DNA of 64,000 nucleotides from Burkholderiales bacterium (GTDB lineage: Bacteria; Pseudomonadota; Gammaproteobacteria; Burkholderiales; SG8-41), in assembly GCA_036262035.1 (NCBI GenBank), contig DATAJS010000010.1:372001-436000 (forward strand). The letters are read 5' to 3'. The notes under the pieces were generated by a model, which was given only the letters and a program-made list of their open reading frames with translations, was not told the origin of the DNA and did no database searches. Made by a program: the position numbers and the translations under genes. Positions 9,531 through 19,551 of this stretch are shown in pieces. Position 1 is the first letter of the stretch. Every line of letters starts with the position of its first letter.

Positions 9531-10207
9531 ATGCGCCCCTCGCCATCAAAGGCGTGACGATCGATCTCGACGGCACGCTGCTCGACACCATCCCCGACCT
9601 CGCCGCGGCGGCGAACGCCATGCTCGCAGAGCTCGGGCGCCCGCCCCTGCCGCTCGAAACCATCCGCACCTTCGTCGGCAAAGGCATACAGAACCTCGTC
9701 GAGCGCACGCTCGCGGGCCACATCGACGGTGGAGCGGACGCCGAGAGCGTCGCGCGCGCGATGCCGATCTACGAGCGCCACTACGTCGCCGTGAACGGCC
9801 GGCACACGACGATCTACCCCGGCGTCAAGGAAGGTCTCGAGAAGCTCAAGTCGATGGGGCTGCCGCTGGCAGTGGTCACCAACAAATCCGGACGCTTCAC
9901 GCTGCCGCTCCTCGAAGAAGTCGGCTTCTCACCGTACTTTCGGACCGTGGTGTCGGGCGACACGCTCGCGCGCAAGAAGCCGCATCCCGACCCCCTGCTG
10001 CACGCGTGCAAAACCCTCGAGATCGCGCCCCGCGACATGCTGATGATCGGCGATTCGCTCAACGACACGCAGGCCGCGCGCGCCGCGGGCTGCCCGGTTT
10101 TCTGCGTGACCTACGGCTACAACGAAGGCCACGACGTGCGCGATCTCGACAGCGATGCGATCGTCGATACGCTCGTGGAGGCAGCCGCGCTCGTGCGGAA
10201 AGCATGA
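9524..10207 (+). CDS. gph: Phosphoglycolate phosphatase (HAD superfamily)
   Basis: A 227-residue HAD-type hydrolase that dephosphorylates 2-phosphoglycolate. Motif I is [10 protein letters not shown], motif II lies in [10 protein letters not shown], the lysine motif in [12 protein letters not shown], and motif IV is [17 protein letters not shown] helical cap sits after motif I. It overlaps rpe by 7 bases and trpE by 4, indicating translational coupling across three genes. Confidence 0.94.
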   Translation: MLNAPLAIKGVTIDLDGTLLDTIPDLAAAANAMLAELGRPPLPLETIRTFVGKGIQNLVERTLAGHIDGGADAESVARAMPIYERHYVAVNGRHTTIYPGVKEGLEKLKSMGLPLAVVTNKSGRFTLPLLEEVGFSPYFRTVVSGDTLARKKPHPDPLLHACKTLEIAPRDMLMIGDSLNDTQAARAAGCPVFCVTYGYNEGHDVRDLDSDAIVDTLVEAAALVRKA

Positions 10208-11679
10208 ACGAGACCGAGTTCAAGGCGCTCGCGGCCGCGGGCTTCAATCGCGTCCCGGTCATCCTCGAGACCTTCGCCGATCTCGATACGCCGCTCTCGA
10301 TCTACGTCAAGCTCGCCCACGAGCCGTACACCTATCTCCTCGAATCGGTGGTGGGCGGCGAGCGCTTCGGACGCTATTCGTTCATCGGGCTCGCCGCGTC
10401 GAGCCGCCTCGAAGTGCGCGGCTACGACTGTGTCGAGATCGAAAACGGCCGACAGACGCAGCGCACGCACGCCGAAGACCCGCTCGCGTTCGTGCAGTCG
10501 TACCTCGACCGCTACCGCACGGCGAAGGACGAGCGGCTGCCGCGGTTCTGCGGCGGACTCGTCGGCTATTTCGGCTATGAGACGGTGCAGTATATCGAGA
10601 AGCGCGTCGGCCGCGTCCCCAAGGCCGACCCGCTGGGCGTGCCCGACATCGTTCTGCTCGTATCCGAGGAGATCGCGATCGTCGACAATCTCTCGGGCAA
10701 GCTCTCGCTGGTCGTGTATGCCAATCCCGAAGAGGAGGGCGCCTACGGTCGCGCGCGCGCGCGGCTCGCCGAGCTCCTCCAGAAGCTGCGCGACCCGGTG
10801 ACGATCCCGGCCGACACGCGCGGCAAGTCGGTGCCCGCGGTGTCGGGCTTCGGGCAGCAGGCCTATCACCAGGCGGTGGCGAAGGCGAAGCGCTACATCT
10901 ACGACGGCGACATCATGCAGGTCGTCCCTTCGCAGCGGATGTCCAAGCCGTTCGGCGCGACGCCGCTCGCGCTCTACCGGGCGCTGCGCACGCTCAATCC
11001 GTCGCCCTACATGTACTACTTCGATCTGGCGGACTTCCACATCGTCGGCGCTTCGCCCGAGATCCTGGTGCGCCTCGAAGGGGACAACGTGACGGTGCGC
11101 CCGATCGCGGGCACGCGGCGCCGCGGCGCCACGCCCGAAGAGGACGCGGCGCTCGCGGAGGAGCTCCTGTCCGACGCCAAGGAGCGCGCCGAGCACATCA
11201 TGCTGGTGGATCTTGGCCGTAACGACGCCGGCCGTGTCACCCGGACCGGCACGGTCAAGGTGACCGAACAGATGGTCATCGAGCGCTATTCGCACGTGAT
11301 GCACATCGTGTCCAACGTCGAGGGCAAGCTCGAGCCGGGGCTCAAGGCGATCGACGTGCTGAAAGCCACGTTCCCCGCGGGCACGGTGTCGGGCGCGCCC
11401 AAGGTGCGCGCCATGGAGATCATCGACGAGCTCGAGCCGGTGAAGCGCGGCGTCTACGCCGGCGCAGTCGGCTATCTCGGCTTCCACGGCAACATGGACG
11501 TCGCCATCGCCCTGCGCACAGCGGTGATCAAGGACGGCACGCTCCACGTCCAGGCGGGTGGCGGCGTCGTCGCCGACTCCGATCCCGAAGCCGAGTGGCA
11601 GGAAACTCAGAACAAGGCCAAGGCGCTCCTGCGCGCCGCCGAGATGGCGGAGTCGGGGCTCGATACTCGCTGGGATTGA
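10204..11679 (+). CDS. trpE: Anthranilate synthase component I
   Basis: A 491-residue chorismate-binding enzyme that makes anthranilate with TrpG. The N-terminal regulatory region holds [20 protein letters not shown], with the LLES feedback-inhibition segment. The catalytic core includes [31 protein letters not shown] and [17 protein letters not shown]. The start overlaps the gph stop by 4 bases, so no separate trp leader or attenuator is visible before it. It is separated from trpGDC by about 1.4 kb holding two unrelated genes. Confidence 0.96.
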   Translation: MNETEFKALAAAGFNRVPVILETFADLDTPLSIYVKLAHEPYTYLLESVVGGERFGRYSFIGLAASSRLEVRGYDCVEIENGRQTQRTHAEDPLAFVQSYLDRYRTAKDERLPRFCGGLVGYFGYETVQYIEKRVGRVPKADPLGVPDIVLLVSEEIAIVDNLSGKLSLVVYANPEEEGAYGRARARLAELLQKLRDPVTIPADTRGKSVPAVSGFGQQAYHQAVAKAKRYIYDGDIMQVVPSQRMSKPFGATPLALYRALRTLNPSPYMYYFDLADFHIVGASPEILVRLEGDNVTVRPIAGTRRRGATPEEDAALAEELLSDAKERAEHIMLVDLGRNDAGRVTRTGTVKVTEQMVIERYSHVMHIVSNVEGKLEPGLKAIDVLKATFPAGTVSGAPKVRAMEIIDELEPVKRGVYAGAVGYLGFHGNMDVAIALRTAVIKDGTLHVQAGGGVVADSDPEAEWQETQNKAKALLRAAEMAESGLDTRWD

Positions 11680-11711
11680 GCGCTGTGCGCTCAACCCATT
11701 CCAGTGACGCC

Positions 11712-11739
11712 AAGGAGGGAACCGTACGGTTCCCTCCTT
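11712..11739. terminator. 28-bp perfect palindrome after trpE (hairpin)
   Basis: A perfectly self-complementary sequence (half-site AAGGAGGGAACCGT) that can fold into a 12-bp stem with a GTAC loop, 32 bases after the trpE stop. No run of T follows, so it may be a factor-dependent terminator, an RNA-stabilising hairpin or a DNA-binding site rather than an intrinsic terminator. Confidence 0.6.
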
Positions 11740-11820
11740 GAACCTCCCTCCCTTAAAAGCTCCACTGGTCCCTGATCGCGTAAGGCGAATTCGGGCCCGA
11801 CGCTTGCTCCGGCGGGGTCC

Positions 11821-12012
11821 ATGCGAAAAGAGTTCACCGACTACGACGTCTGGTCGTTCCACAAGCCCGACACCGACTCCTGGAACTGGCGCAGGACTTC
11901 GCCGGACGGTGAAGTCCTGATCGAAGGCCGCACGGCGTTCGGCAACCTCGACGAATGCGTCGAGGACGCGCGCCGCCACGGCTATACCGGTTCGATGTCG
12001 ATCACGGCCTGA
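11821..12012 (+). CDS. Small conserved-looking protein of unknown function
   Basis: A 63-residue soluble protein, rich in Trp and acidic residues (DYDVWSFHKPDTDSWNWR; GRTAFGNLDECVEDARRHGY). It has no signal or membrane segment. The compact alternating pattern suggests a small folded domain, but I cannot assign a family. It lies between the trpE hairpin and the PEP-CTERM gene. The ATG follows GGCGGGGTCC, a weak ribosome site. Confidence 0.55.
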   Translation: MRKEFTDYDVWSFHKPDTDSWNWRRTSPDGEVLIEGRTAFGNLDECVEDARRHGYTGSMSITA

Positions 12013-12127
12013 CGCCCTTCACTCGAGGCTCCGCCGCGCCTCTCGCACTGTCGGCGGGCTTTACAGTCTGCTTGCGCCGGTTGCGGGCGCGATGGTTAAG
12101 CCATTGAAGCAACGCATTGTTCGCTTG

Positions 12128-12143
12128 TGGTATGCAACGTGCT
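12128..12143 (+). promoter_or_regulatory. Candidate sigma-54 (-24/-12) promoter of the PEP-CTERM gene
   Basis: TGGTATGCAACGTGCT has the GG-N10-GC spacing of RpoN promoters and matches 11 of the 12 fixed consensus positions loosely (TGGCACG-N4-TTGCW, with C to T changes and one T to G). It lies 34 bases before the ATG, giving a short leader. A 17-base inverted repeat (ACGTGCTT-A-AAGCACGT) overlaps its 3' half. PEP-CTERM genes in related bacteria are known to be under RpoN/PrsR control, which supports the call. Confidence 0.55.
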
Positions 12144-12176
12144 TAAAGCACGTGCGACACGACCAAGGGAACAACA

Positions 12177-12845
12177 ATGCGGCGCACGGCGAGCAAAAAA
12201 ACCAGAGGGATCTTCGGCAAGCTGCTGCTTGCGTCGGCACTGGCCGGATCACTGCACGCGTCGGTTGCGCAAGCGGACTTCATCGCGCTGGACTCGACGC
12301 GCGGCATCGGCAACCAAGCCTGGACCGGTCCGCTCGGGATGGATTTCAACGTGGTGACCACGATCAAGGTGACCCAAGTCGGCGCTTTCGATAGCGGTCA
12401 GGACGGCTTCGTCAACGCGATCACCGTCGGCATCTTCAACCGCGACACTCAGACGCTCGTCCCCCTCAGCAGCTACACGCTGACGAGCGCAGACACGCTG
12501 CTCGGGCAGAGCCGCTACGGCGATATCAACGACGTCATCCTGAACGTCGGCCGTTACTCCATCGTCGCTCAGGGATTCGGCAGCGCCGACCTCAACGGGA
12601 ACACCGGCGGCGGTTCGGGCGGTCCCACGATCGACACGGGTGGCGGCGCGATCAGCTTCGTCGGCGGCGCACGCTACTCCGGCGTTGGCGCGTTTACCTA
12701 TCCGACGATCATCGACGGCGGTCCCTCGAACCGCTACGACGCGGGCACCTTCCAGTTCAGCGTGGTGCCTGAACCGACTTCGGCCGCGCTCGTGGGTATC
12801 GCGCTGGGCGTACTCGGCATGAGCCGCAGGCGCCGGAAGTCGTAA
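12177..12845 (+). CDS. PEP-CTERM sorting-domain exported protein
   Basis: A 222-residue exported protein. The N-terminus is a signal peptide ([20 protein letters not shown]). The body is Gly/Ser/Thr-rich with no recognisable catalytic motif. The C-terminus is a canonical PEP-CTERM tail: [20 protein letters not shown] followed by RRRRKS. Such proteins are processed by exosortase and are usually linked to exopolysaccharide and floc formation; no exosortase gene is in this window. An AAGGGA ribosome site precedes the ATG. Confidence 0.9.
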   Translation: MRRTASKKTRGIFGKLLLASALAGSLHASVAQADFIALDSTRGIGNQAWTGPLGMDFNVVTTIKVTQVGAFDSGQDGFVNAITVGIFNRDTQTLVPLSSYTLTSADTLLGQSRYGDINDVILNVGRYSIVAQGFGSADLNGNTGGGSGGPTIDTGGGAISFVGGARYSGVGAFTYPTIIDGGPSNRYDAGTFQFSVVPEPTSAALVGIALGVLGMSRRRRKS

Positions 12846-12865
12846 GGCGCGCATCGCGAGCTTCG

Positions 12866-12890
12866 CGGCGGCTTAGGCCGCCGTTTTTAT
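12866..12890 (+). terminator. Intrinsic terminator of the PEP-CTERM gene
   Basis: A 7-bp GC-only stem (CGGCGGC/GCCGCCG) with a TTAG loop is followed by GTTTTTATTT, 20 bases after the stop codon. It separates this unit from trpGDC. Confidence 0.85.
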
Positions 12891-13051
12891 TTGGACCTGT
12901 GGCGCCGCAAGCAGCCGCAGAAAAGCGGCGCGTTATACTAGCGGCCTGCCCAGAAGCCCCGCCGAATGCGTGCGAGACGGTGCGTTCCGCCCCCGCCCTG
13001 CCGCGCGTTTCACAGTTAGACTTCGTTACCGAACAGCGGCTTACGCATATC

Positions 13052-13624
13052 ATGCTCCTGATGATCGACAACTACGACTCCTTCACCTACAACCTCGTCC
13101 AGTATTTGGGCGAGCTCGGCGAAGAGGTCGTCGTGCGCCGCAACGACGAGATTACCGTCGACGATGTCGCTTTGATGCAACCCGAGCGCATCGTCGTCTC
13201 ACCCGGCCCGTGCACGCCCAACGAAGCGGGCATCTCGGTGCCGCTCATCGAGCGCCTCGCCGGCAAGACGCCGATCCTCGGCGTGTGCCTCGGCCATCAG
13301 AGCATCGGCCAGGCTTTCGGCGGCAGGATCGTGCATGCCAAGGAGCTGATGCACGGTAAGACCTCGAAGATCTTCCACAAGGACGTCGGCGTGTTTCGCG
13401 GCCTGCCGAATCCGTTCACCGCGACGCGCTACCACTCGCTGGTGATCGAGCGAGAGAGCCTGCCCGACTGCCTCGAGATCACCGCCTGGACCGAGGACGG
13501 CGAGATCATGGGGGTGCGCCACAAGACGCTGCCGGTCGAAGGCGTGCAGTTCCACCCCGAATCGATACTCACCGAGCACGGGCACGACCTGTTGCAGCAC
13601 TTCCTCGAAGGGGACCCGCGATGA
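13052..13624 (+). CDS. trpG: Anthranilate synthase component II (glutamine amidotransferase)
   Basis: A 190-residue class-I amidotransferase supplying ammonia to TrpE; in many bacteria it also serves 4-amino-4-deoxychorismate synthase. The N-terminus is [20 protein letters not shown]. The nucleophile elbow is [16 protein letters not shown] and the His/Glu of the triad is in [14 protein letters not shown]. The ATG at 13052 is chosen because it gives the standard N-terminus; a longer frame adds an unlikely 51 residues. It overlaps trpD by 4 bases. Confidence 0.95.
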   Translation: MLLMIDNYDSFTYNLVQYLGELGEEVVVRRNDEITVDDVALMQPERIVVSPGPCTPNEAGISVPLIERLAGKTPILGVCLGHQSIGQAFGGRIVHAKELMHGKTSKIFHKDVGVFRGLPNPFTATRYHSLVIERESLPDCLEITAWTEDGEIMGVRHKTLPVEGVQFHPESILTEHGHDLLQHFLEGDPR

Positions 13625-14646
13625 CTCCGCAAGCCGCGCTCATCCGCGTCATCGAGCACCGCGAGATCTTCCGCGAGGAGATGCTCGCGTTGATGCGCGG
13701 CATCATGACCGGCGAAGTGTCGCCGACGCTGATCGGCGCGATCCTGATCGGCCTGCGCGTGAAGAAGGAAACGATCGGCGAGATCGCCGCTGCGGCCGAG
13801 GTGATGCGCGAGTTCGCGACGCGCGTGCCGGTGGAAGACACGCCCAACCTGATCGACACCTGCGGCACGGGCGGGGACTCGGCGCATTCGTTCAACATCT
13901 CGACCGCGGCGATGTTCGTGGCGGCGGCAGGCGGTGCGAGGATCGCCAAGCATGGCGGGCGCTCGGTCTCCAGCAAATCGGGCAGCGCGGACGTGCTCGA
14001 AGCGCTGGGCGTCCACATCAACCTCACGCCGGCGCAGGTCGCGCAGACGATCGAGAAGTGCGGGATCGGGTTCATGTTCGCGCCCAACCATCACAGCGCG
14101 ATGAAGTACGCCGCTCCGGTGCGCCGCGAGCTCGGTGTCAAGACGATGTTCAACATCCTGGGGCCGCTCACCAACCCGGCGGGCGCGCGGCAGCAGGTGC
14201 TGGGCGTCTTCCATCCTGACCTGGTCGGCATACAGGCGCGCGTGCTGCAGCGCCTCGGCAGCCGCCGCGTGCTGGTCGTCCACGGCCTCGACGGCCTCGA
14301 CGAGATCGCGCTGTCGGGCGAGACGATGGTGGCCGAGCTCAAGGACGGCGATATCCGCGAATACACCGTCGCGCCTTCGGACTTCGGCCTGAAAGCGGCT
14401 GACCCTTCGGCCATCCGCGTCGCCGACGTCGACGAATCGAAAGCGATGCTGCTCGGCGCGCTGGAGAACAAGCAAGGCGCGGCGCGCGACATCGTCGCGC
14501 TCAACGCCGGAGCGAGCCTTTACGTCGCCGGGCTTGCTCCGACCCTGAAAGCCGGCGTCGAGCTCGCGTCCGAGACCATCGCGAGCGGCGCAGCACGCCG
14601 CAAGATCGACGACTTCGTCGCAGCGACGAAAGTGTTTGCGGCATGA
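13621..14646 (+). CDS. trpD: Anthranilate phosphoribosyltransferase
   Basis: A 341-residue enzyme joining PRPP to anthranilate. The PRPP-binding motif is [17 protein letters not shown] near residue 80, followed by [21 protein letters not shown] and the [12 protein letters not shown] stretch. Length and motifs are ordinary. It overlaps both trpG and trpC by 4 bases, so the three are translationally coupled. Confidence 0.96.
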   Translation: MTPQAALIRVIEHREIFREEMLALMRGIMTGEVSPTLIGAILIGLRVKKETIGEIAAAAEVMREFATRVPVEDTPNLIDTCGTGGDSAHSFNISTAAMFVAAAGGARIAKHGGRSVSSKSGSADVLEALGVHINLTPAQVAQTIEKCGIGFMFAPNHHSAMKYAAPVRRELGVKTMFNILGPLTNPAGARQQVLGVFHPDLVGIQARVLQRLGSRRVLVVHGLDGLDEIALSGETMVAELKDGDIREYTVAPSDFGLKAADPSAIRVADVDESKAMLLGALENKQGAARDIVALNAGASLYVAGLAPTLKAGVELASETIASGAARRKIDDFVAATKVFAA

Positions 14647-15431
14647 GCGACATCCTGAAGCGCATCCTCGGCGTCAAACGGGAGGAGGTGCAGGCGGCGA
14701 AGGCCGCCAAACCTCAGGCGGAGGTCGTCGCGGCGGCGCGAGACGCCGCGGCAGCGCGCGACTTCGTCGGGGCGATGCGCGCCAGGATCGCCGGCGGCCG
14801 CGCCGCCGTGATCGCGGAGATCAAGAAAGCGAGCCCGAGCAAAGGCGTGATCCGCGAGGACTTCGATCCCGCCGCGATCGCGGCGAGCTACGAGCGCCAC
14901 GGCGCGGCGTGTCTCTCGGTGCTGACGGACCAGCAGTTCTTCGAGGGACGCCTCGCGGATCTGCAGGCGGCGCGTGCCGCGTGCGGATTGCCGGCGCTGC
15001 GCAAGGACTTCATGGTCGATCCTTACCAGGTGTACGAGGCGCGCGCAGCCGGCGCGGACTGCATCCTGCTGATCGTCGCGGCGCTGGACGACGCAAAGAT
15101 GCGCGAGCTCGAAGACGTCGCGCGCGAGCTCGGGCTGGCGGTGCTGGTCGAAGTGCACGACGGGGCGGAGCTCGATCGTGCGCTGAAGTTGAAGACGCCG
15201 CTCATCGGCGTCAACAACCGTGATCTGCGCACGTTCGAAACCAGGCTCGACACGACGCTGCGGCTGCTCGAGCGCATCCCCGCGGATCGCATCGTCATCA
15301 CCGAGAGCGGCATCCTCGAACCCGAGGACGTCACCCGCATGCGCTCGCGCGACGTGAGCGCTTTTCTGGTCGGCGAAGCGTTCATGCGCGCGCCGGATCC
15401 GGGCGTCGAACTGGAGAGACTGTTTGCGTAA
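14643..15431 (+). CDS. trpC: Indole-3-glycerol-phosphate synthase
   Basis: A 262-residue TIM-barrel enzyme that closes the indole ring in tryptophan synthesis. Motifs are [19 protein letters not shown] near the N-terminus, [33 protein letters not shown] and ITESGI. It is not fused to TrpF, as expected for this class. It ends the trpGDC unit; coq7 follows after 72 bases. Confidence 0.96.
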   Translation: MSDILKRILGVKREEVQAAKAAKPQAEVVAAARDAAAARDFVGAMRARIAGGRAAVIAEIKKASPSKGVIREDFDPAAIAASYERHGAACLSVLTDQQFFEGRLADLQAARAACGLPALRKDFMVDPYQVYEARAAGADCILLIVAALDDAKMRELEDVARELGLAVLVEVHDGAELDRALKLKTPLIGVNNRDLRTFETRLDTTLRLLERIPADRIVITESGILEPEDVTRMRSRDVSAFLVGEAFMRAPDPGVELERLFA

Positions 15432-15503
15432 AGATCTACGCCGCTCCTTCGCTTCGCTTCGGGCGCAACCGCCCGCTCATGCGGCTGCCGCCGCGACGCG
15501 CAT

Positions 15504-16127
15504 ATGAATATCGATCGCCTGATCGTCAGTTTCGACCGCGGCCTGCGCACGCTCTTCGGTCCGCCGGTGTCTTCGCGCGAAGTGCCGGGCGCCGAGCTAC
15601 CCGAGGCGCCGCTGTCGGACCCCGAGCGGCGGCACGCCGCGGCGCTGATGCGCATCAATCACACCGGCGAAGTGTGTGCGCAGGCGCTGTACCAGGGGCA
15701 GGCGCTGACCGCGCGCAGCCCGGTCGCGCGCGCGGCGCTCGAGCGCGCCGCGGTCGAGGAGACCGAGCACCTCGCGTGGACGAGCCGGCGCATCGAAGAG
15801 CTCGGCGGCCGCAAGAGCGTCCTCAATCCGCTGTTCTACGCGGGCTCGTTCGCGATGGGCGCGGCGAGCGGGCTGTTGGGCGATCGCTTCAATCTCGGCT
15901 TCCTCGCCGAGACCGAACGCCAGGTGGTGGAACACCTCGACGGACATCTCCAAACGCTGCCGCGGGACGATGCGAAGAGCCGCACCGTCGTCGAAGAGAT
16001 GCGTCTCGACGAAGCGCGCCACGCGACGACCGCTTACCAGCACGGCGCGGCCGATCTGCCGGCGCCGGTGCGCGGGCTGATGCGCATCGCGTCGAAGGTG
16101 ATGACGAAAACGACCTATTGGATTTGA
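15504..16127 (+). CDS. coq7: 2-polyprenyl-3-methyl-6-methoxy-1,4-benzoquinone hydroxylase Coq7
   Basis: A 207-residue carboxylate-bridged di-iron hydroxylase of ubiquinone synthesis. The ferritin-like iron ligands appear as [40 protein letters not shown] and [14 protein letters not shown] mid-protein hydrophobic segment fits membrane association. Betaproteobacteria often use Coq7 in place of UbiF. It may be cotranscribed with trpC. Confidence 0.94.
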   Translation: MNIDRLIVSFDRGLRTLFGPPVSSREVPGAELPEAPLSDPERRHAAALMRINHTGEVCAQALYQGQALTARSPVARAALERAAVEETEHLAWTSRRIEELGGRKSVLNPLFYAGSFAMGAASGLLGDRFNLGFLAETERQVVEHLDGHLQTLPRDDAKSRTVVEEMRLDEARHATTAYQHGAADLPAPVRGLMRIASKVMTKTTYWI

Positions 16128-16136
16128 TGCACTAGC

Positions 16137-16224
16137 CGTCATCCCCGCGAACGCGGGGATCCATTTTGACGTGGTCTGAAAATGGATTCCCGATCACTCC
16201 CGCTGGCGCGGGTCGGGAATGACG
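16137..16224. repeat. Palindromic intergenic repeat, GTCATTCCCG family, copy A
   Basis: Inverted arms begin CGTCATCCCCGCG and end GGTCGGGAATGACG, with the inner marker ATCCATTTT...AAAATGGAT. Related copies lie at 36711, 40597 and 48298. The OsmC stop codon is the TGA directly at its right edge. Confidence 0.88.
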
Positions 16225-16225
16225 A

Positions 16226-16645
16226 TCACTCGGCGTCTCGAATTTCGAAGTCGTGGGTGATCTGCGCGGTCTTGGCGAGCATGATCGAGGCCGAGCAGTA
16301 CTTTTCCGCCGACAGGTGAACCGCTCGCTCGACCTGCTGCGGCTTCAACGCCTTGCCGGTCACCACGAAGTGGAAGTGGATGCGCGTAAAGACTTTTGGG
16401 TCTTCAGGCGCGCGATCCGCCTCGATCTGCACGACACAGTCGGTCACCGCGGCGCGCGATTTCCTGAGGATGTGAACGACGTCGTACGCGGTGCAACCAC
16501 CGGTGCCGATGAGCACCGTCTCCATGGGACGCGGACCCAGGTTGCGCCCGCCGCCTTCGGGCGCGCCGTCCATCACCAGCGCGTGACCGCTCTCGGACTC
16601 GCCGACGAAAGCGACGTCCTCGAGCCATTTGATGCGTACTTTCAT
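16226..16645 (-). CDS. OsmC family protein
   Basis: A 139-residue OsmC/YhfA-type protein. The N-terminal beta region carries MDGAPEGGGRNLGPRPMETV and a conserved Cys in LIGTGGCTAYDVVHILRK. A second conserved Cys lies in HLSAEKYCSASIMLAK. OsmC proteins are thiol-dependent peroxidases for organic hydroperoxides; YhfA-like members are less well characterised. It is followed on the reverse strand by a palindromic repeat that abuts its stop. Confidence 0.88.
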   Translation of the reverse strand: MKVRIKWLEDVAFVGESESGHALVMDGAPEGGGRNLGPRPMETVLIGTGGCTAYDVVHILRKSRAAVTDCVVQIEADRAPEDPKVFTRIHFHFVVTGKALKPQQVERAVHLSAEKYCSASIMLAKTAQITHDFEIRDAE

Positions 16646-16666
16646 GAGATCTCCGTGCGCTGCGCG

Positions 16667-17425
16667 TCAGCGCTCGCGGGCGAATTTTAGGCGGTACCAC
16701 GCGATGCCGGCGACCTCGTGGAAGAAAAACCAGCTGTCGCGCAGACCTTCGGCCGTCGGCACGAAATCGAGGACGCCCAGATGCCGCGGATCCTGCCGGA
16801 ACGCGGTCGGCGCGGGGATGACGCGCAGCCCGGCGTTCTGGAAGGCCATCTTGGCGCGAGGCATGTGCCACGCGTGGGTGACGAGGAAAATGCTGTCGAT
16901 GCCCGCGTGCTTCAGGATCTTTCGGCTGAGCTTCGCGTTCTCGTAGGTGTTCGCAGAGGCGCTTTCGGTCCACTTCACGGTGGCGCCCAGCTCCTTCAGC
17001 GCGACCTTCATCTGCGCGGCTTCCGAGGTCTGATAGCCTGCGGGGTCGCCACCGGTCACGAGGATGGGCTTGCCGGTGCGCCGCTGCAGATGCGCGGCGT
17101 AGCGAACGCGTTCGAGGGTCAGCGCGGCGACCGATGCAGAGCCGTATTCGGCTGCCGCGGGGTACATGCCGCCGCCGAGCACGACGATCGCATCCGCGTT
17201 CGCCCTGGCCGGGTCGCTGTAAGGGTCTTCGAGCGTCTTCAGCAGGTTGCGCGACACGATCGGCGTCGACAGCACGAGCAGCGCGACGAGCGCGAAGGAC
17301 GCCACGCCCAACCCCGCCTTGAGGTGCGAGCGCACGAGCGCGAGGCCGACGAGGCCGAGCAGGATGAGGCCGCCCGGCGGCAATAAAAGCCTCGCCGTGA
17401 CGTTGGTCAACTCCCAGGCGGACAT
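16667..17425 (-). CDS. YdcF/ElyC-type DUF218 membrane protein
   Basis: A 252-residue protein with two N-terminal transmembrane helices (LLLPPGGLILLGLVGLALV and a second at residues ~37-55). A DUF218 domain follows, with DAIVVLGGGMY, KPILVTGGDP, SASANTYENAKLSRKIL and LVTHAWHMPRAKMAF. ElyC/SanA-like members act in envelope integrity at the undecaprenyl-phosphate stage; a specific role here is unknown. It is divergent from rplM. Confidence 0.85.
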   Translation of the reverse strand: MSAWELTNVTARLLLPPGGLILLGLVGLALVRSHLKAGLGVASFALVALLVLSTPIVSRNLLKTLEDPYSDPARANADAIVVLGGGMYPAAAEYGSASVAALTLERVRYAAHLQRRTGKPILVTGGDPAGYQTSEAAQMKVALKELGATVKWTESASANTYENAKLSRKILKHAGIDSIFLVTHAWHMPRAKMAFQNAGLRVIPAPTAFRQDPRHLGVLDFVPTAEGLRDSWFFFHEVAGIAWYRLKFARER

Positions 17426-17493
17426 GACTTAAGTGACTGTTCCTGAAGCGAATGCGCGCGCCGCGGCGAGCGCCGTTACGAGGGGCTTCAGGT

Positions 17494-17523
17494 TTGACAC
17501 AGAAGCCTGATTTCCAATAGAAT
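17494..17523 (+). promoter_or_regulatory. Sigma-70 promoter of rplM-rpsI
   Basis: A perfect -35 box TTGACA and a -10 box TAGAAT are separated by 18 bases, ending about 38 bases before the rplM ATG. It is the cleanest housekeeping promoter in the window and fits a strongly expressed ribosomal protein operon. Confidence 0.85.
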
Positions 17524-17561
17524 TCGCGGTTTCCTGAAATTCACAGACCGCGGGATCAAGA

Positions 17562-17990
17562 ATGAAGACGTTTTCTGCCAAGTCGCACGAAGTTCAGCGC
17601 GACTGGTACATCGTAGACGCAACGGGCAAAGTTCTTGGCCGCGTCGCAACCGAAGTCGCTCGCCGTCTGCGCGGCAAGCACAAGCCGGAATTTACCCCGC
17701 ACGTGGACACGGGCGATTATATCGTCGTCGTCAATGCGGACAAATTGCGCGTGACCGGCAACAAGACCAAGGACAAGCTCTACCATCGCCATACCGGCTA
17801 TCCCGGCGGTATCTACTCGACGAGCTTCGAGAAGCTGCAGCAGAAGCACCCCGAGCGCGTCCTCCAGCTCGCAGTCAAAGGGATGCTGCCCAAGGGTCCC
17901 CTAGGCTACGCGATGATCAAGAAGATGAAGGTGTACGCCGGCGGCGAGCACCCCCATACCGCGCAACAGCCGAAACCCCTCGAGATCTAA
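17562..17990 (+). CDS. rplM: Large ribosomal subunit protein uL13
   Basis: A 142-residue basic protein. Family motifs are [20 protein letters not shown] at the start, [32 protein letters not shown], and the [20 protein letters not shown] segment near the C-terminus. It is followed after 10 bases by rpsI, the universal pairing in bacteria. Confidence 0.98.
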   Translation: MKTFSAKSHEVQRDWYIVDATGKVLGRVATEVARRLRGKHKPEFTPHVDTGDYIVVVNADKLRVTGNKTKDKLYHRHTGYPGGIYSTSFEKLQQKHPERVLQLAVKGMLPKGPLGYAMIKKMKVYAGGEHPHTAQQPKPLEI

Positions 17991-18000
17991 GGCCCACACA

Positions 18001-18393
18001 ATGGCAGCTCAGCAAAACTACGGAACCGGCCGTCGCAAGAGCGCGGTCGCGCGTGTCTACATCAAGCCCGGCAAGGGCGACATCATCGTCAACGGCAAGC
18101 CCGTCGACGTGTTCTTCTCGCGCGAGACCGGCCGTATGATCGTGCGCCAGCCGCTCGAGCTCACCGACAACCTCAATCGTTTCGACATCCAGGTGAACGT
18201 CGACGGCGGCGGTGAGTCGGGCCAGGCCGGTGCGGTGCGCCACGGCATCACCCGCGCGCTCATCGACTACGATGCGACGCTGAAGGGCGCGCTGAAGAAA
18301 GCCGGCCTCGTCACGCGCGACGCCCGGGAAGTCGAGCGCAAGAAAGTCGGTCTGCACAAGGCCCGACGCCGCAAGCAGTTCTCCAAGCGCTAA
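18001..18393 (+). CDS. rpsI: Small ribosomal subunit protein uS9
   Basis: A 130-residue basic protein with the diagnostic N-terminal [18 protein letters not shown] and the C-terminal tail [17 protein letters not shown], which reaches the P-site tRNA. It ends the rplM-rpsI operon just before an intrinsic terminator. Confidence 0.98.
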   Translation: MAAQQNYGTGRRKSAVARVYIKPGKGDIIVNGKPVDVFFSRETGRMIVRQPLELTDNLNRFDIQVNVDGGGESGQAGAVRHGITRALIDYDATLKGALKKAGLVTRDAREVERKKVGLHKARRRKQFSKR

Positions 18394-18417
18394 CCCCGCT
18401 TGTAGCCCGCTGCAAGC

Positions 18418-18447
18418 AAAGCCGCCTGCGGGCGGCTTTGTTGTTTT
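18418..18447 (+). terminator. Intrinsic terminator of rplM-rpsI
   Basis: A 9-bp stem AAAGCCGCC/GGCGGCTTT with a TGCG loop is followed by GTTGTTTT, 25 bases after the rpsI stop. Confidence 0.9.
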
Positions 18448-18505
18448 CGGGCCCCGAAAACTCGAGCAAGCCCTGGCATACACTTCCGCTCTAGAGGCAC
18501 CCAGC

Positions 18506-19546
18506 ATGGCCAAGGAAACCGTCAAAGTCGGCATCGTCGGCGGCACCGGATACACCGGTGTCGAGCTCCTGCGCCTGCTCGCGCAGCACCCGCGCGCCGA
18601 GCTCAAGGTGATCACGTCGCGCAAGGAGGCCGGCATGCCGGTCGCCGAGATGTTCTCCAACCTGCGCGGCCACGTCGATCTCAAATTCACCGAGCCCGAC
18701 CGCGAGGCGCTCTCGACGTGCGACGTGGTCTTCTTCGCGACGCCCAACGGCGTGGCGATGAACGAGACCCGCGCGCTGTACGACGCCGGCGTTCGCGTGA
18801 TCGACGTCGCCGCGGACTTCCGCATCAAGGACGTGGCGCTCTGGGAGCAGTGGTACAAGATGCAGCATGCCTGTCCGGACCTCGTCGCCGAGGCGGTGTA
18901 CGGGCTGCCGGAGGTGAACCGCGCCAGGATTCGCGAGGCGCGCATCGTCGCGAATCCGGGCTGCTATCCGACTTCGGTCCAGCTCGGTTTCCTGCCGCTC
19001 GTCGAGAGCGGCAAGGCCGACCTCGAGCACCTCATCGCGGATGCCAAATCGGGCGTATCGGGCGCGGGCCGTAAAGCCGAAGTGCACACGCTGCTCGCGG
19101 AAGCGAGCGACAACTTCAAGGCCTACGGCGTGGCCGGCCATCGGCACCTGCCGGAGATCAGCCAGGGGCTCGCGCAGATGGCGGGCAAGCCGGTGCGGCT
19201 CGTCTTCACGCCGCACCTCACGCCGATGATCCGCGGCATCCATGCGACGCTCTACGTCGGGCTGTCGGGCGAGGTCGACCTCCAGGCGCTCTACGAGCAG
19301 CGTTACGCGAACGAGCCCTTCGTCGACGTCCTGCCCGCCGGAAGTTATCCGGAGACGCGCTCGGTCCGCGGCGCGAACGTGTGCCGCATCGCGGTCCACC
19401 GCCCGCAGGGCGGCGACATCGCGGTCGTGCTGTCGGTGATCGACAACCTCGTCAAGGGGGCTTCGGGACAGGCGGTGCAGAACATGAACATCATGTTCGG
19501 CTTTCCGGAAACGATGGGTCTCACGCAGGTCGCGCTCCTCCCGTAA
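18506..19546 (+). CDS. argC: N-acetyl-gamma-glutamyl-phosphate reductase
   Basis: A 346-residue NADP-dependent reductase, the third step of arginine synthesis. The N-terminal Rossmann motif is [20 protein letters not shown] and the catalytic Cys is in [25 protein letters not shown] and [14 protein letters not shown] are further family marks. Length is standard for the type-1 enzyme. It leads a run of closely spaced genes through erpA. Confidence 0.96.
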   Translation: MAKETVKVGIVGGTGYTGVELLRLLAQHPRAELKVITSRKEAGMPVAEMFSNLRGHVDLKFTEPDREALSTCDVVFFATPNGVAMNETRALYDAGVRVIDVAADFRIKDVALWEQWYKMQHACPDLVAEAVYGLPEVNRARIREARIVANPGCYPTSVQLGFLPLVESGKADLEHLIADAKSGVSGAGRKAEVHTLLAEASDNFKAYGVAGHRHLPEISQGLAQMAGKPVRLVFTPHLTPMIRGIHATLYVGLSGEVDLQALYEQRYANEPFVDVLPAGSYPETRSVRGANVCRIAVHRPQGGDIAVVLSVIDNLVKGASGQAVQNMNIMFGFPETMGLTQVALLP

Positions 19547-19551
19547 GGGCG

